From Trichocoleus desertorum ATA4-8-CV12 (GTDB lineage Bacteria > Cyanobacteriota > Cyanobacteriia > FACHB-46): a stretch of DNA of 64,000 bases. The first letter of the stretch is position 1; each line of letters opens with the position of its first letter. Under the pieces are notes generated by a model. It worked only from the letters and a program-made list of their open reading frames with translations, ran no database searches and was not told the origin of the DNA. This document shows positions 47,671 to 57,584 of the stretch, one piece after another. The stretch covers positions 62,001 to 126,000 of the forward strand of contig JAHHIL010000003.1 in the NCBI GenBank assembly GCA_019358975.1, read 5' to 3'. Both the position numbers and the translations under genes were made by a program.

Positions 47671-47772
47671 AAAATTCTACTGAATCTCAAGTGGCAACTT
47701 GAACCGATTTTAGCTCTAGTCTTACCTGAGCTACCTGTAAACTAGACTGGCAATTCTCAGTGAGGAAGTTTC

Positions 47773-48141
47773 GTGACCCTGCAAGAATTTGGTTTGTTGT
47801 GGATGTCAATTCTCGCCAGTGTTGCGGGGCAATTCTTCCTCAAAGCAGGTGCACTCAAACTGGGTAAGGTCAGTGCTGAGAATTTTTTGAGCCATGTGTT
47901 CGGTATTCTGCTCACTCCTGAGCTAATTGCTGGTCTGACTTGTTATGCCTTTGGTGCGATCGCTTATATTTTGCTCTTAACTCGCGTCAAGCTCAGTGTT
48001 GCTGGTCCCTCGGTAGCCTTGAGTTATGTTTTTGCTGTGATGCTGGGCTACTTTTTATTCCATGAAACCATCCCCCTCAGTCGAGTTGTAGGGCTGGGTT
48101 TAATCGTGAGTGGTGTGCTTTTAGTTATTTGGCAAAAGTGA
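47773..48141 (+). CDS. Small EamA/SMR-like membrane protein
   Basis: A 122-residue protein with four membrane helices, resembling small multidrug-resistance/EamA half-transporters (GQFFLKAGALKLGK, SVAGPSVALSYVFAVMLGYFLFHE, GLGLIVSGVLLV). Such proteins work as dimers. Since a rhamnan/glycan operon follows, a role in lipid-linked sugar flipping is possible but unproven. GTG at 47773 has GAGGAAG in front of it. Confidence 0.78.
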   Translation: MTLQEFGLLWMSILASVAGQFFLKAGALKLGKVSAENFLSHVFGILLTPELIAGLTCYAFGAIAYILLLTRVKLSVAGPSVALSYVFAVMLGYFLFHETIPLSRVVGLGLIVSGVLLVIWQK

Positions 48142-48190
48142 TAATCTCCCACGCTGTCAGATCTGCGTTGCTCCTCGACTAAAATTTCGA

Positions 48191-49264
48191 CTAAAGATAT
48201 TGCTGCAAAATTTCTGCGGTCGCCTGTCCCGTTTTTGTCCAGCTAAACTGTGTAGCTCTGGCTAACCCACGTTGGCGTAGTTGCGATCGCAAGTTTGCAT
48301 CTGTCGCGATCGCCTGCATTGCCTCTGTAAGTTCTTCTACCTGGTAAGGGTTCACCAAAAGAGCAGCATCACCCGCTACTTCTGGTAAAGAAGCCAGATT
48401 GGAGGTAATCACGGGAGTTCCACAGGCCATTGCCTCCAATACAGGCAGACCAAATCCTTCCCAGAGGCTCGGGAAAACTAGGGCGATCGCTTGATTGAGC
48501 AACTTGGGTAACTCTGTATAAGGCACATAATTGAGAAACTTCACCTGCTGTTGTAATCTTAGTGCTGCAATTTGTGCTTGCAGCGCCGGGGTGTAGCGTG
48601 GATCAGAGGGGCCAGCAAACCACAATTCATAGGCCGAGCAATTAGGTAAGGCGGCAAAAGCTGACACTAAACGCTGAGGGTTTTTGTGCGGATTATGACG
48701 ACCCAAATAAAGGAAATAATTTTTTTGGGGTAACTGCAAATCGCGAAAATTATTAGCATCATAAGCGAGTGGAATGGCAGTCACTTTTTTGCTAGAAATG
48801 CCACAAACAGTGACTACATCTTGGACAGTTGCTTGCGAATTGCAAATAATATACTCTGCCTGCCTTAATACAGCGGGAATGTAGTAGTGACAATAAAGCT
48901 TCTGCGCTTGAGAAAACCATTGAGGAAAGTGCAAAGGAATCAAATCATGAATCGTAACGATCGCTCGACAGCTTTTCGAGAGAGGTGCTTCTGGTATAGG
49001 AGAAAATAGTAATTTAGAATGTAAATCCTGATAAATTTTGGGTAAATAAAACTGAGTCCAGAGTAATCGCTTGAGATGTCCTTTAGCTCCAGCCTCTGTT
49101 GTTAAGTCAACCGGAGATGGATAAGTTTTTATATTATCTTTTAGCAGTATTGGGCTTACTGCCTGCATTTCTGCAAGGGGTAACGATTTGAGCAAATTAA
49201 GGCTATAAGTTGCCCAGCCTGTCGGTCTTTCAGGTAAAAAGGCTAGATTAATCAGAACTGACAT
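48191..49264 (-). CDS. Glycosyltransferase family 4
   Basis: A 357-residue GT-B glycosyltransferase. The C-terminal half has [20 protein letters not shown] and the E-x7-E donor-binding motif in [22 protein letters not shown]. It transfers a sugar from a nucleotide donor in the cytoplasm; specificity is unknown. It is the last gene of the minus-strand rml-GT operon and overlaps the upstream GT2 gene by 17 bases. ATG at 49264. Confidence 0.9.
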   Translation of the reverse strand: MSVLINLAFLPERPTGWATYSLNLLKSLPLAEMQAVSPILLKDNIKTYPSPVDLTTEAGAKGHLKRLLWTQFYLPKIYQDLHSKLLFSPIPEAPLSKSCRAIVTIHDLIPLHFPQWFSQAQKLYCHYYIPAVLRQAEYIICNSQATVQDVVTVCGISSKKVTAIPLAYDANNFRDLQLPQKNYFLYLGRHNPHKNPQRLVSAFAALPNCSAYELWFAGPSDPRYTPALQAQIAALRLQQQVKFLNYVPYTELPKLLNQAIALVFPSLWEGFGLPVLEAMACGTPVITSNLASLPEVAGDAALLVNPYQVEELTEAMQAIATDANLRSQLRQRGLARATQFSWTKTGQATAEILQQYL

Positions 49265-50180
49265 TGAGACTTGATTTGGGTTTCAATCCTAAAGGATATT
49301 GCTTAAAGTCGAATAACAATAGAATGATTTTTTTAAATGTAGGGTTTAAAGTTTTTAGAAAGAGTCCTGAAAACTTAATTAAGAGATAGATTCTGAGTAA
49401 TAACTGTTCAACTGAAGGTCGGTGCTTTTGATAGTAATAAAGTTGGCTTCTCCGGTACTCAATCGCCATCGCATCAGCTCGTTGGCTCACGGAATGCCCA
49501 TGCAGGTGAATGAGAGCAGTCTTAGGAGTGTAGAGAATTTTCCAGCCTAGGTGGCGCGATCGCTGGCATAGATCCGACTCTTCGAAGTACATAAAGAATT
49601 TTTCATCAAATCCGCCCAAGCTATCAAATAATTCTTTTCTAACAAAAATTGCTGCTCCAATTACAATTTCAACTTCCTGAATAGTTTGAAACTGCTGGCA
49701 GATTGATACCTGATGTTGAGGGTTTTGATACTTTTTCAGTTGTTGCTGAGCGTGATATTCTCCTCGCAATCCGATCGCAGGAACTACAGAAATCTGTAAA
49801 GTTCTATTGGGGTTGAGGAGCTGGGGTCCAATTATGCCAACGTCGGGGCGAGTTCGGATCAACTCTACCAAGTGCGGCAACGGATCACAAATTAGGACAG
49901 TATCGGTATTTAGCAAAAACAAAAAACTTCCCTTAGCTGCTTTTGCTCCTACATTATTACCTGTACCAAAGCCTAAGTTTGTAGCTTGTTGAATTAGGCG
50001 AACTTGAGAAAATTTCTGTGCGACTAATTCTGAACTGCCATCAGTAGAAGCATTATCCACCACAATCACTTCGTAAGAAGTTGAATGAATAAATTTTTCA
50101 ATTGAATTTAAGCAGTCTAAGATAACTCCTGCACCATTGTAGTTAACTAAAATAATTGAGACTAAAATATCTTTTTGCAT
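49248..50180 (-). CDS. Glycosyltransferase family 2
   Basis: A 310-residue GT-A enzyme beginning VSIILVNYNGAGVILDCLNS, with VVDNASTDGS and LLNTDTV as donor and metal-binding segments, similar to rhamnosyltransferases of the WbbL type. GGFDEKFFMYFEESDLC fits that group. Given the rmlACD genes in the same operon, it may use dTDP-rhamnose (inference). ATG at 50180. It sits 22 bases after the previous gene and overlaps the next. Confidence 0.9.
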   Translation of the reverse strand: MQKDILVSIILVNYNGAGVILDCLNSIEKFIHSTSYEVIVVDNASTDGSSELVAQKFSQVRLIQQATNLGFGTGNNVGAKAAKGSFLFLLNTDTVLICDPLPHLVELIRTRPDVGIIGPQLLNPNRTLQISVVPAIGLRGEYHAQQQLKKYQNPQHQVSICQQFQTIQEVEIVIGAAIFVRKELFDSLGGFDEKFFMYFEESDLCQRSRHLGWKILYTPKTALIHLHGHSVSQRADAMAIEYRRSQLYYYQKHRPSVEQLLLRIYLLIKFSGLFLKTLNPTFKKIILLLFDFKQYPLGLKPKSSLNVSSD

Positions 50181-50202
50181 CAGTCAAAAAGCATTCTTCA
50201 CT

Positions 50203-51237
50203 CTAACTAGCCTTCAATGATTTAAAGGTCAACTTCTGACGTAATTTCTTCAAGTCAAACAATACTTTCAAGGCCCAGATCCTGAAAGCAATTCCCTCGG
50301 AGCCGTAACCTGTTTGCCAACTTTGCCAACCCAAGCGGAGAATGCCTAGACCAAAGTCCAAGTGGCGATCGCTAAACGGATCTCGCCATTGCGGATTGAC
50401 TTGCTGGTGAAAGCGCAGATAAAAAGCCTGGCTCAAATTCCGATGAATGAGGTAACTTTTGCCTGTGATTCGGCATTTCTTAGTGAACCAAACGATTAAT
50501 TCTCGGTAGAACTTACCCGCGTCTCTAACTACCCCAATGGTGTTAGAGCCATGAATTCTGTACCGGACTAAAGGTTGCCGTATATGGGCCACTTGGCCTA
50601 ACTGTGCTGCCACGATCGCTACCCAAACGTCGTGGTACCACTGCACCTCAGCTTGGGGCGGAAACGGTAGCACCGAGGGCAATAGGGTTGCACAGAAGAC
50701 TAGCGAGCAGCCTGTAACTGTGTTCCGTAAGAGCAATAACTCAGCGGTAAGTTTTTCAGGATGGCGGCTCTCAAACTCCCAAGCGGAAGCGTGCAAGGTG
50801 CGATCGCTACCATCAATCAGTTCTAAGTCGGAATGTACCAACAGCGCTTTCTCGCTTCGCAGCGTTTCTATCGATACCTCCAGCTTATGGGGTTGCCAAA
50901 TATCGTCTTGGTCGGCAAAGGCGATCGCACTAACAGTGGGGTCAGCAGCGACATACTGCAAGCCCCGCTCGAAGTTGTGATAGGCATTGAGATTTTGCGT
51001 ATGAAAATGGCAGATAAAGCGATCGTCTTGGCTCACCAAGTCTCGAATCATTTGTTGTGATTCAGGTTGAGAGCAATCATCCACAATATGACAAACCCAA
51101 TTTTGCCAAGTTTGGCTTTGGATAGATGCAATTTGCTGACGAAAATAGTGCGGATTAGGGTTGTAAGTGGCCAAAACAATCCCAATTCGCTCTTGACTCA
51201 GCATGTGATCATTAGGCCAATTCAATTTGGCAGTCAT
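50203..51237 (-). CDS. Glycosyltransferase family 2
   Basis: A 344-residue GT-A enzyme with IGIVLATYNPNPHYFRQQI at the start, HIVDDCSQ and the DQDDIW motif typical of rhamnosyltransferase-like GT2 proteins. The C-terminal half is a family extension. The ATG at 51237 overlaps rmlA by 26 bases; an ATG 11 codons inside (51204) would leave an eight-base gap. Which is used is unclear. Confidence 0.88.
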   Translation of the reverse strand: MTAKLNWPNDHMLSQERIGIVLATYNPNPHYFRQQIASIQSQTWQNWVCHIVDDCSQPESQQMIRDLVSQDDRFICHFHTQNLNAYHNFERGLQYVAADPTVSAIAFADQDDIWQPHKLEVSIETLRSEKALLVHSDLELIDGSDRTLHASAWEFESRHPEKLTAELLLLRNTVTGCSLVFCATLLPSVLPFPPQAEVQWYHDVWVAIVAAQLGQVAHIRQPLVRYRIHGSNTIGVVRDAGKFYRELIVWFTKKCRITGKSYLIHRNLSQAFYLRFHQQVNPQWRDPFSDRHLDFGLGILRLGWQSWQTGYGSEGIAFRIWALKVLFDLKKLRQKLTFKSLKAS

Positions 51238-52285
51238 CCCCCACCATAAATCTCAAGGCTTTGGGCCGACGGGGATGCACGGTTAAGCAAGCATTGCGAC
51301 CAATCACACTATCCACAATGCGCTGATGAATATTGACGACTTTAGCGCCACGCAAAATCACACTATGGTCAATGTCCGTGTCAATCAGCGTCACTTGATC
51401 GCCAATGCTGCTGTAAGGCCCAATAAAGCAATTTTCTAAATGACAGTTTTGCCCAATGATCACAGGGCCACGCACCGTACAGTTAATCAGTTGCGAACCT
51501 CCGCCAATTGCTACCCTGCCACTCACCTGTGACTGAGCATCAACTTCGCCCACAATTTGAGGATTCACGTAGCTGTCGAGAATAATTTGATTGGCGGCAA
51601 GCAAATCATCTTTTTTTCCAGTGTCTAGCCACCAACCCAACAGTTGAGTCGCTTGCACATTGCGTTGCTGATCGATCAAGTACTGAATGGCATCTGTGAT
51701 CTCCAGTTCTCCCCGCGCGGACGGTTGGATATTGTCGATCGCATGATGAATCACAGGTGAGAAGAAGTAGACTCCCACCAAAGCCAAATCAGAGGGGGGG
51801 TGCTGGGGCTTCTCAATCAAGCGCATGATCCGTCCATCCTCCGCCACCTCTGCCACCCCAAAGGCGCTAGGGTTCTTCACCGATCGCAGGAGAATCAAGG
51901 CATCTAGGTCTTGCTGGGTGAACTTCTCTAAAAATTGCTCTAGGCTATCTTGGATCAGGTTGTCGCCCAGGTACATGATGAAGGGCGAATCTCCCAAGAA
52001 GGGTTGAGCTATTTTGACGGCATGAGCTAGCCCTGCGGGTTGGTCTTGCTGAATATAGGTAATCTTGGCTCCAAAGCGATCGCCATCCCCCGTCCTAACC
52101 TTCACTTCTTCCCCAGTTTCCGGGCTAATGATGATGCCAATGTCGGTGATGCCAGCAGCAACAATGCCCTCGATCCCATACCAAAGAATGGGTTTGTTCG
52201 CGACGGGCACTAATTGTTTGGCTCCCGTATAGGTGAGTGGTCGTAGCCTTGTCCCTTTACCCCCGGAGAGAATCAGTGCTTTCAT
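51212..52285 (-). CDS. rmlA: Glucose-1-phosphate thymidylyltransferase, long form
   Basis: Makes dTDP-glucose from glucose-1-phosphate and dTTP, the first step to dTDP-rhamnose. A 357-residue long-form enzyme: nucleotidyl domain with LSGGKGTRLRPLTYTGAKQL and YLGDN, followed by a left-handed beta-helix of hexapeptide repeats. It overlaps rmlD by 29 bases. The long form is common in cyanobacteria and actinobacteria-type clusters. ATG at 52285. Confidence 0.93.
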   Translation of the reverse strand: MKALILSGGKGTRLRPLTYTGAKQLVPVANKPILWYGIEGIVAAGITDIGIIISPETGEEVKVRTGDGDRFGAKITYIQQDQPAGLAHAVKIAQPFLGDSPFIMYLGDNLIQDSLEQFLEKFTQQDLDALILLRSVKNPSAFGVAEVAEDGRIMRLIEKPQHPPSDLALVGVYFFSPVIHHAIDNIQPSARGELEITDAIQYLIDQQRNVQATQLLGWWLDTGKKDDLLAANQIILDSYVNPQIVGEVDAQSQVSGRVAIGGGSQLINCTVRGPVIIGQNCHLENCFIGPYSSIGDQVTLIDTDIDHSVILRGAKVVNIHQRIVDSVIGRNACLTVHPRRPKALRFMVGDDCQIELA

Positions 52286-53165
52286 GGGTTTGAGTATAAA
52301 GTTCCGCTAGCATATGTTTGAGTCCTTGTCGCCAGTGAGGAGGATAAGTTCCCAGAACTCCCGCTATTTTGGCACAAGAGAGAACTGAGTAAGCTGGACG
52401 CTGGGCAGGTGTGGGGTAGTCGGCAGTCGTGATCGGCACCACTCGTTGAATTTTGAGGGGAAAGCCTAGTTGTTTGGCTTCTTCGAAAATGGCAATAGCA
52501 AAGTCATACCAGCTGGCAACACCGCTATTGGTGTAATGGTAAATGCCTGTAGTTTTTGAGCTGGCGTGGGGGATAAACTGAGCGATCGCTTGAGCTAAAT
52601 CCTTGGCCCAAGTGGGACTTCCAATTTGATCGGCCACTACTCGAATTTCTTCGCGTTCTGCTCCCAAGCGCAGCATGGTTTTCACAAAATTGCTTTTGCC
52701 ATAGCTACCGTAAACCCAAGCAGTTCTGATCACGGCATAGTTGGCGGTACTCAGCGCGATCGCCGTTTCCCCCATCAGTTTAGATTTGCCATAGGCTCCC
52801 AGCGGATTGGTCGCATCCGTTTCTCCGTAAGGATGGCTTTGGGTGCCGTCAAACACATAATCGGTCGAGATGTGAATGAAAAAAGCGCCTAAGCGTTGTG
52901 CGGTTTCCGCTAAAACCTGGGTAGCAGTTGCATTCACTGCGATCGCTTGCTCTAATTCAGTTTCGGCTTTATCGACCGCTGTGTAAGCAGCCGCATTCAC
53001 GATTATGTCTGGCTGTAGCTTTTCTACTACCTGAAGAATTTGTTCAGGATGGGCTAAGTCTAAAGCGTCCCGTCCGAAGCTTGTGACCTCTCCACCAGGG
53101 GTGAGGCAGGTCTGTAGCTCTTGTCCAACTTGACCGTTAGCCCCAGTGACTAAAATCCGTTTCAT
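52257..53165 (-). CDS. rmlD: dTDP-4-dehydrorhamnose reductase
   Basis: The final step to dTDP-L-rhamnose, using NADPH. A 302-residue SDR with the glycine-rich motif VTGANGQVGQEL, FIHISTDYVFDG and the YGKSKLMGE catalytic region (YxxxK). ATG at 53165 overlaps the stop of rmlC by four bases, so translation is coupled. rmlB, the dehydratase step, is not in this window. Confidence 0.94.
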   Translation of the reverse strand: MKRILVTGANGQVGQELQTCLTPGGEVTSFGRDALDLAHPEQILQVVEKLQPDIIVNAAAYTAVDKAETELEQAIAVNATATQVLAETAQRLGAFFIHISTDYVFDGTQSHPYGETDATNPLGAYGKSKLMGETAIALSTANYAVIRTAWVYGSYGKSNFVKTMLRLGAEREEIRVVADQIGSPTWAKDLAQAIAQFIPHASSKTTGIYHYTNSGVASWYDFAIAIFEEAKQLGFPLKIQRVVPITTADYPTPAQRPAYSVLSCAKIAGVLGTYPPHWRQGLKHMLAELYTQTHESTDSLRG

Positions 53166-53710
53166 GCGAAATTTTCTGCAACTTGAAAGGGTTGACCTGT
53201 TTGATCTTTCGCGGACAAGATTGGCGTTTCTCCAGCCAAAGGCCAGGCGATCGCCACATCTGGATCATTCCATAAAATACAGCGCTCTCCGCCCGGAGCA
53301 TAGTAATCCGTCGTTTTATACAGCACTTCTGCCACATCCGAAATTACGAAAAACCCATGAGCAAAGCCCGCAGGTATCCAGAGCTGCTGCTGATTTTCGG
53401 CACTGAGCAAGCGACCCACCCACTGCCCAAACGTAGGAGAACTCCGACGAATATCGACTGCCACGTCAAACACAGCCCCGACAACGACCCGCACTAGCTT
53501 TCCTTGCGGTTGCTGAATTTGGTAATGCAATCCCCGTAGCACATTTTTTTGGGAGCGAGAATGGTTGTCCTGCACAAAGGTAGCTGTGGTTCCAGTTTTT
53601 TCGCTGAAGGTTTGGTGGTTGAAGCTTTCAAAAAAGAAGCCGCGATCGTCTCGAAAGATCCGAGGCTCAATTAGCAAGACATCTGGAATCTCAGTTGGCA
53701 CAATATTCAT
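53162..53710 (-). CDS. rmlC: dTDP-4-dehydrorhamnose 3,5-epimerase
   Basis: The epimerase before RmlD. A 182-residue cupin with NIVPTEIPDVLLIEP, VRGLHYQIQQPQGKLVRV (catalytic His region) and WIPAGFAHGFFV. ATG at 53710 is favoured over GTG at 53722 because family proteins begin at MN[IV]. It is the first gene of the six-gene minus-strand operon. Its 3' end overlaps rmlD by four bases. Confidence 0.94.
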   Translation of the reverse strand: MNIVPTEIPDVLLIEPRIFRDDRGFFFESFNHQTFSEKTGTTATFVQDNHSRSQKNVLRGLHYQIQQPQGKLVRVVVGAVFDVAVDIRRSSPTFGQWVGRLLSAENQQQLWIPAGFAHGFFVISDVAEVLYKTTDYYAPGGERCILWNDPDVAIAWPLAGETPILSAKDQTGQPFQVAENFA

Positions 53711-54354
53711 GTCACTTCTCACACGGATTGCTCAGCTTTTATTAGCTGCTTGGGCAATATTTGCCTGGTTGCGTTCCCAGAATATCACTGTTGTGACAAG
53801 CTAGAAGTAGCAGAGGCTCCGTGCCAACTCCAGACCAAATCTATACCAATCAAGTTATTCAGTAGTTTTCCAAATCTAGCTTCAGCAATTCCAATCGCTT
53901 TAGCAAAGTTTGTGTAAACCTCTATGAATAATCTTGTGAGTGGTTCAATGGTTTGAGTGAACTTGGCTAAATTTATCTAGAATTTATAAAACAACAATTT
54001 TTGTTTTCAGTGCGTTCACGCATGTAACGCTAGAATTAAGCTGAAACTTACAGTATTAGTTTAAAACTTTTATCAAATTAGGGGTTCACTTTTAGCTAGA
54101 GCAGCCTCCTAACCTCAGTATCTAATGAGTCTAGATTGTGTTCTGTTAGTTTTTGCCTCCAGTCATTGCCTAGATTGAATTAGGTCAAGCTTCTTTGGTC
54201 TTTGGGTTTTGAATAGATGGTTGGGTGTAGGCAGTTGAAACGGGATCACCTAAGGCTTTTAGCTCCATCAGGGTAGTTGTTAGTAGCACGTGTTACCTGT
54301 TATCTACGGTTGGTCAAATATCCGGGCTATTGAAGTAAAGAGACCGAAATTTTA
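53711..54354. other. Intergenic region between rmlC and the hybrid kinase
   Basis: About 640 bases without a convincing gene, AT-rich in the right half. It holds the promoters of the rml operon (minus) and of the kinase (plus). A short hydrophobic frame starting at 53709 was rejected (see rejected list). Confidence 0.45.
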
Positions 54355-56625
54355 GTGGACAGGCTAAATACACATCAACATTTGAGTTGGCAGGTGGAGG
54401 GGTTACCGGGTGCAGCATCCTCACCAGAGTTGAAATCGCACGGGTCTCCAGACAATGCCGCTACGTCCCGCATTCAGCAACTAGAAACTGAGCTGTGGGT
54501 AGAACGCTTTTGCCGCCAACTCAGCGATCGCCTTGCAGATCACTTAGTCCACCACGCTCATGCCCAAGACCTGACCACGGCTTTACAGCCAGAAGCAGAA
54601 ATTTTTCAAATTATTGTTAATGAACTCAGATCTGCCTTAGCTAACGGCATTGTCGCGATCGCTCTGCCTTACGAGACACCTGTGGCTGCATTAGCAACTC
54701 CAGCCTCTGCCCCAGAAGTAGCGTTGGCTTTCCGCATTGGTCATGTTGCGTCTCAGCAATTGCAACGATCCAACCCGTTAGTTTCTGCAATGGCGATCGC
54801 TACCAGCAAGCCTCTCAAATTCACTTTGGGGGAACTGCTCACCCTAAGCGATTTACAAAGCCTGCATCATCATACTCACCCCGCTGCTTGGCCAATTGCT
54901 GATGTGGCTGGAGCCGTTCTGGGTTGGTTGGTTGTGTTTGACGCGTTTGGTGAGGAGAGGCTAGCAAGTCTGCCAGATTGGGAGAGACAGTTAAGAGTTG
55001 ACTTAATTGAGCGAGTCGGACGGCAATGCGCGATCGCAGTGCAGCAAGCTCGACAACTCAACGCCGCTTGCCCTCACTGTCAGAAGCTGGAAACCCGCAA
55101 TCGCGAGTTAGAGCGTACCAACCAACTTAAAAGTGAGTTTTTAGCCAATACCAGCCACGAAATTCGAACGCCTCTGAGCTCAATCTTAGGTTTTACTCAC
55201 TTGCTACGAGAGCAAGGTTATAACCCCAGCAGCTTACGCCATCGAGAATATCTCAACATTATTCTGACTAGTGGCCAGCATTTATTGGCCTTAATTAATG
55301 ACATCTTAGATTTATCCAAAATCGAGGCCAATCAACTCGATTTGCAATGGGAAACGACTAAAGTTGAAGAGATTTGTCGCGGCGTCTTTAAATTAGTCAA
55401 AGAAAAAGCGAGTGACAAAGGCTTGGAGTTGCGCCTTGACCTCGATCCACATGCGACCACATTTGTGGCTGACCCGTTGCGGCTAAAGCAGATGTTATTT
55501 AACCTGCTCTCCAACGCCTTAAAATTCACAACTAAGGGCACGGTGGGTTTGCAGGTGCGGTTGGCTGGCATTTTTCTGCACTTTACCGTTTGGGATACTG
55601 GGACAGGAATTTCTCAGGAGCAGCAGCAACAACTGTTTCGGCCTTATTCACAGATTGCCAACGGTGTGGTGAGTCGAGATGAAGGAACGGGTTTGGGCTT
55701 AGCTCTAACCCAAAAGCTGGCTGAGCTGCATGGTGGTTGGGTGGAAGTGGAGTCGGAGCTACATCAGGGTGCTCGCTTCACCATTAAGCTGCCACTCACT
55801 CCACAACTCAATACTCAGCCCCAATTGGAGTCTCAATTGGAGTCTCAGTTGGAGTCTCAGTTGGCATGCCAGGAAGCTTTGTCATCGCCAGCTTCGGCAG
55901 CCAGCCCCACTGCTATTGCGGCTGAGAGTGATGCTACTTACAACCTGATCGAAGGTTCCACCCCTCCCCACTCAGGTGCGCGGTCTGGGGGTTACCCTAG
56001 TCAGCCTAGAGCGAATCGGGCCACCAGCAAGACCAGTCCGGTTGGCTCAGCCAGTCGCAGTGCTCAGCGATCGCGGCTACAGCGAACCGCCATGCAGGTT
56101 GCTAGCCCATCGGCTCAAGCTGCGATACGCCACGCCGAAGCCACCGCAACCGGGACTAAAATTGTCAATGCCAAAGCTGTCCGGACTCCGGCGCGTCCTA
56201 GAGCACTGAGTCCCTACCCTCGGCCTTATCACGTTCTCTTGGTAGAAGACCATCCTCCCAATGCCAAACTGCTGATTGCTTACTTAAGCAAGCTGGGCTA
56301 TGAGGTCACCTGGGTCCAGAGTGCCGCCGAGATGTGGCAAGCCTTAACGATTTCGCTACCCGCCTTGATGCTGATGGATATCCATTTGCCTGAGGTGGAT
56401 GGCCTCACCTTGACCCGCCAACTACGCTCTCGGCAGGAATACCAGCAGTTGCCAATTATTGCTCAAACCGCAATGGCGATGACAGGCGATCGCGAAGTCT
56501 GTATGGAGGCAGGCTTCACAGACTACATGACGAAACCCATCGACTTGAGCGTATTGGCGCAAATGGTGGCTAAGTACAGCGGTAGTGGTGCGGCTTCCGA
56601 TCGCGTTTGGCCCCAAGAAGCTTAA
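54355..56625 (+). CDS. Hybrid sensor histidine kinase with C-terminal receiver
   Basis: A 756-residue cytoplasmic-looking hybrid kinase: a GAF-like N-terminal sensor (~45-235), a linker, the H-box SHEIRTPL (H268), an ATPase domain with [12 protein letters not shown] and a GTGLGLAL glycine box, a long low-complexity linker (~480-610, including a QLES repeat), and a receiver domain with phosphoacceptor D675 ([13 protein letters not shown]). There is no membrane helix. The GTG start at 54355 is a weak start, so translation may begin elsewhere. Signal and partner are unknown. Confidence 0.88.
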   Translation: MDRLNTHQHLSWQVEGLPGAASSPELKSHGSPDNAATSRIQQLETELWVERFCRQLSDRLADHLVHHAHAQDLTTALQPEAEIFQIIVNELRSALANGIVAIALPYETPVAALATPASAPEVALAFRIGHVASQQLQRSNPLVSAMAIATSKPLKFTLGELLTLSDLQSLHHHTHPAAWPIADVAGAVLGWLVVFDAFGEERLASLPDWERQLRVDLIERVGRQCAIAVQQARQLNAACPHCQKLETRNRELERTNQLKSEFLANTSHEIRTPLSSILGFTHLLREQGYNPSSLRHREYLNIILTSGQHLLALINDILDLSKIEANQLDLQWETTKVEEICRGVFKLVKEKASDKGLELRLDLDPHATTFVADPLRLKQMLFNLLSNALKFTTKGTVGLQVRLAGIFLHFTVWDTGTGISQEQQQQLFRPYSQIANGVVSRDEGTGLGLALTQKLAELHGGWVEVESELHQGARFTIKLPLTPQLNTQPQLESQLESQLESQLACQEALSSPASAASPTAIAAESDATYNLIEGSTPPHSGARSGGYPSQPRANRATSKTSPVGSASRSAQRSRLQRTAMQVASPSAQAAIRHAEATATGTKIVNAKAVRTPARPRALSPYPRPYHVLLVEDHPPNAKLLIAYLSKLGYEVTWVQSAAEMWQALTISLPALMLMDIHLPEVDGLTLTRQLRSRQEYQQLPIIAQTAMAMTGDREVCMEAGFTDYMTKPIDLSVLAQMVAKYSGSGAASDRVWPQEA
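55826..55869 (+). repeat. Short tandem repeat in the kinase linker
   Basis: The unit CAATTGGAGTCT (QLES) is repeated about four times with small changes inside the kinase gene, expanding a flexible linker between the ATPase and receiver domains. Confidence 0.7.
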
Positions 56626-56718
56626 GCCAGGTTAAAAACTCAGCCGAAATTCGCTACCCTAGGTGAGGTGATGATGCCAGAAATTCAGTGATTGTTATTG
56701 CTTAGGAATTGCCAGACC

Positions 56719-57537
56719 ATGCCGCTACAAAAACTTGAGCAATTGAAGACTTTATTCGCCGAAATGGAGCGAGCCTTGATTGCTTATTCAGGCGGCATTG
56801 ATAGCACTCTCGTGGCCAAAGTGGCGTGCGATGTCCTAGGCGATCGCGCCCTCGCAGTCACGGCAGAGTCTCCCTCTTTAATGCCAGAAGACTTAGAGGA
56901 TGCGCGGATTCAAGCCGCTGAGATTGGCATCGCCCATGAGGTGGTTAACACCCATGAAATGGATAACCCCAACTATGCCTCTAATCCTGTCAATCGTTGC
57001 TACTTCTGCAAGAGTGAACTCCACGACACCTTAAAACCACTGGCTCTAGAGCGGGGCTACCCTTACGTCGTCGATGGCGTGAATGCCGACGATTTACAAG
57101 ACTACCGTCCGGGCATCCAAGCAGCCAAAGAACGGGGAGCGCGATCGCCCCTAGCCGAAGTAGGGATTTCGAAGCTGGAAGTGCGGGAGTTGGCCAAACT
57201 CTTGGGTTTACCGTGGTGGAACAAACCCGCTCAACCCTGTCTCAGTTCTCGTTTTCCCTACGGCGAAGAAATTACGATCGCCAAACTACAGCGAGTGGGG
57301 CGATCGGAGCGTTACCTGCGCGACTTAGGACTCCAAAATCTCCGGGTACGATCTGAAGGCGATACGGCCCGCATTGAGCTACCACCAGAACAAATCAAAG
57401 AATTTGTCTTAACTAACGATCTTTCTACTCTCGTAGCCGCCTTTCAAAGTTACGGCTTCCTCTACGTCACCCTCGACTTAGAAGGGTTTCGCAGCGGTAA
57501 GCTCAATCAAGTCTTACAGCTTGCTAGCAGCAACTAG
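56719..57537 (+). CDS. larE: LarE-like ATP-dependent sulfur transferase
   Basis: LarE sulfurates the nickel-pincer nucleotide cofactor of lactate racemase. A 272-residue PP-loop protein with SGGIDST (residues ~25-31), NRCYFCKSEL, and PCLSSR at the position of the sulfur-donating cysteine. The CxxC plus CLSSR gives three cysteines, as in variants reported to bind an iron-sulfur cluster; that point is inference. larA, larB and larC are not in this window. ATG at 56719 fits the conserved N-terminus better than a TTG at 56692. Confidence 0.88.
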   Translation: MPLQKLEQLKTLFAEMERALIAYSGGIDSTLVAKVACDVLGDRALAVTAESPSLMPEDLEDARIQAAEIGIAHEVVNTHEMDNPNYASNPVNRCYFCKSELHDTLKPLALERGYPYVVDGVNADDLQDYRPGIQAAKERGARSPLAEVGISKLEVRELAKLLGLPWWNKPAQPCLSSRFPYGEEITIAKLQRVGRSERYLRDLGLQNLRVRSEGDTARIELPPEQIKEFVLTNDLSTLVAAFQSYGFLYVTLDLEGFRSGKLNQVLQLASSN

Positions 57538-57584
57538 GCGATCGCCAGAAGTTTGGCCTACAGGGCATCTGAGAACTATTAAGG

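Noticed and set aside
53709-53804. 31-residue hydrophobic plus-strand frame (MSLLTRIAQLLLAAWAIF)
   Set aside because: Starts inside the rmlC start codon region on the opposite strand and has no clear ribosome binding site; it could be real but the evidence is too thin.
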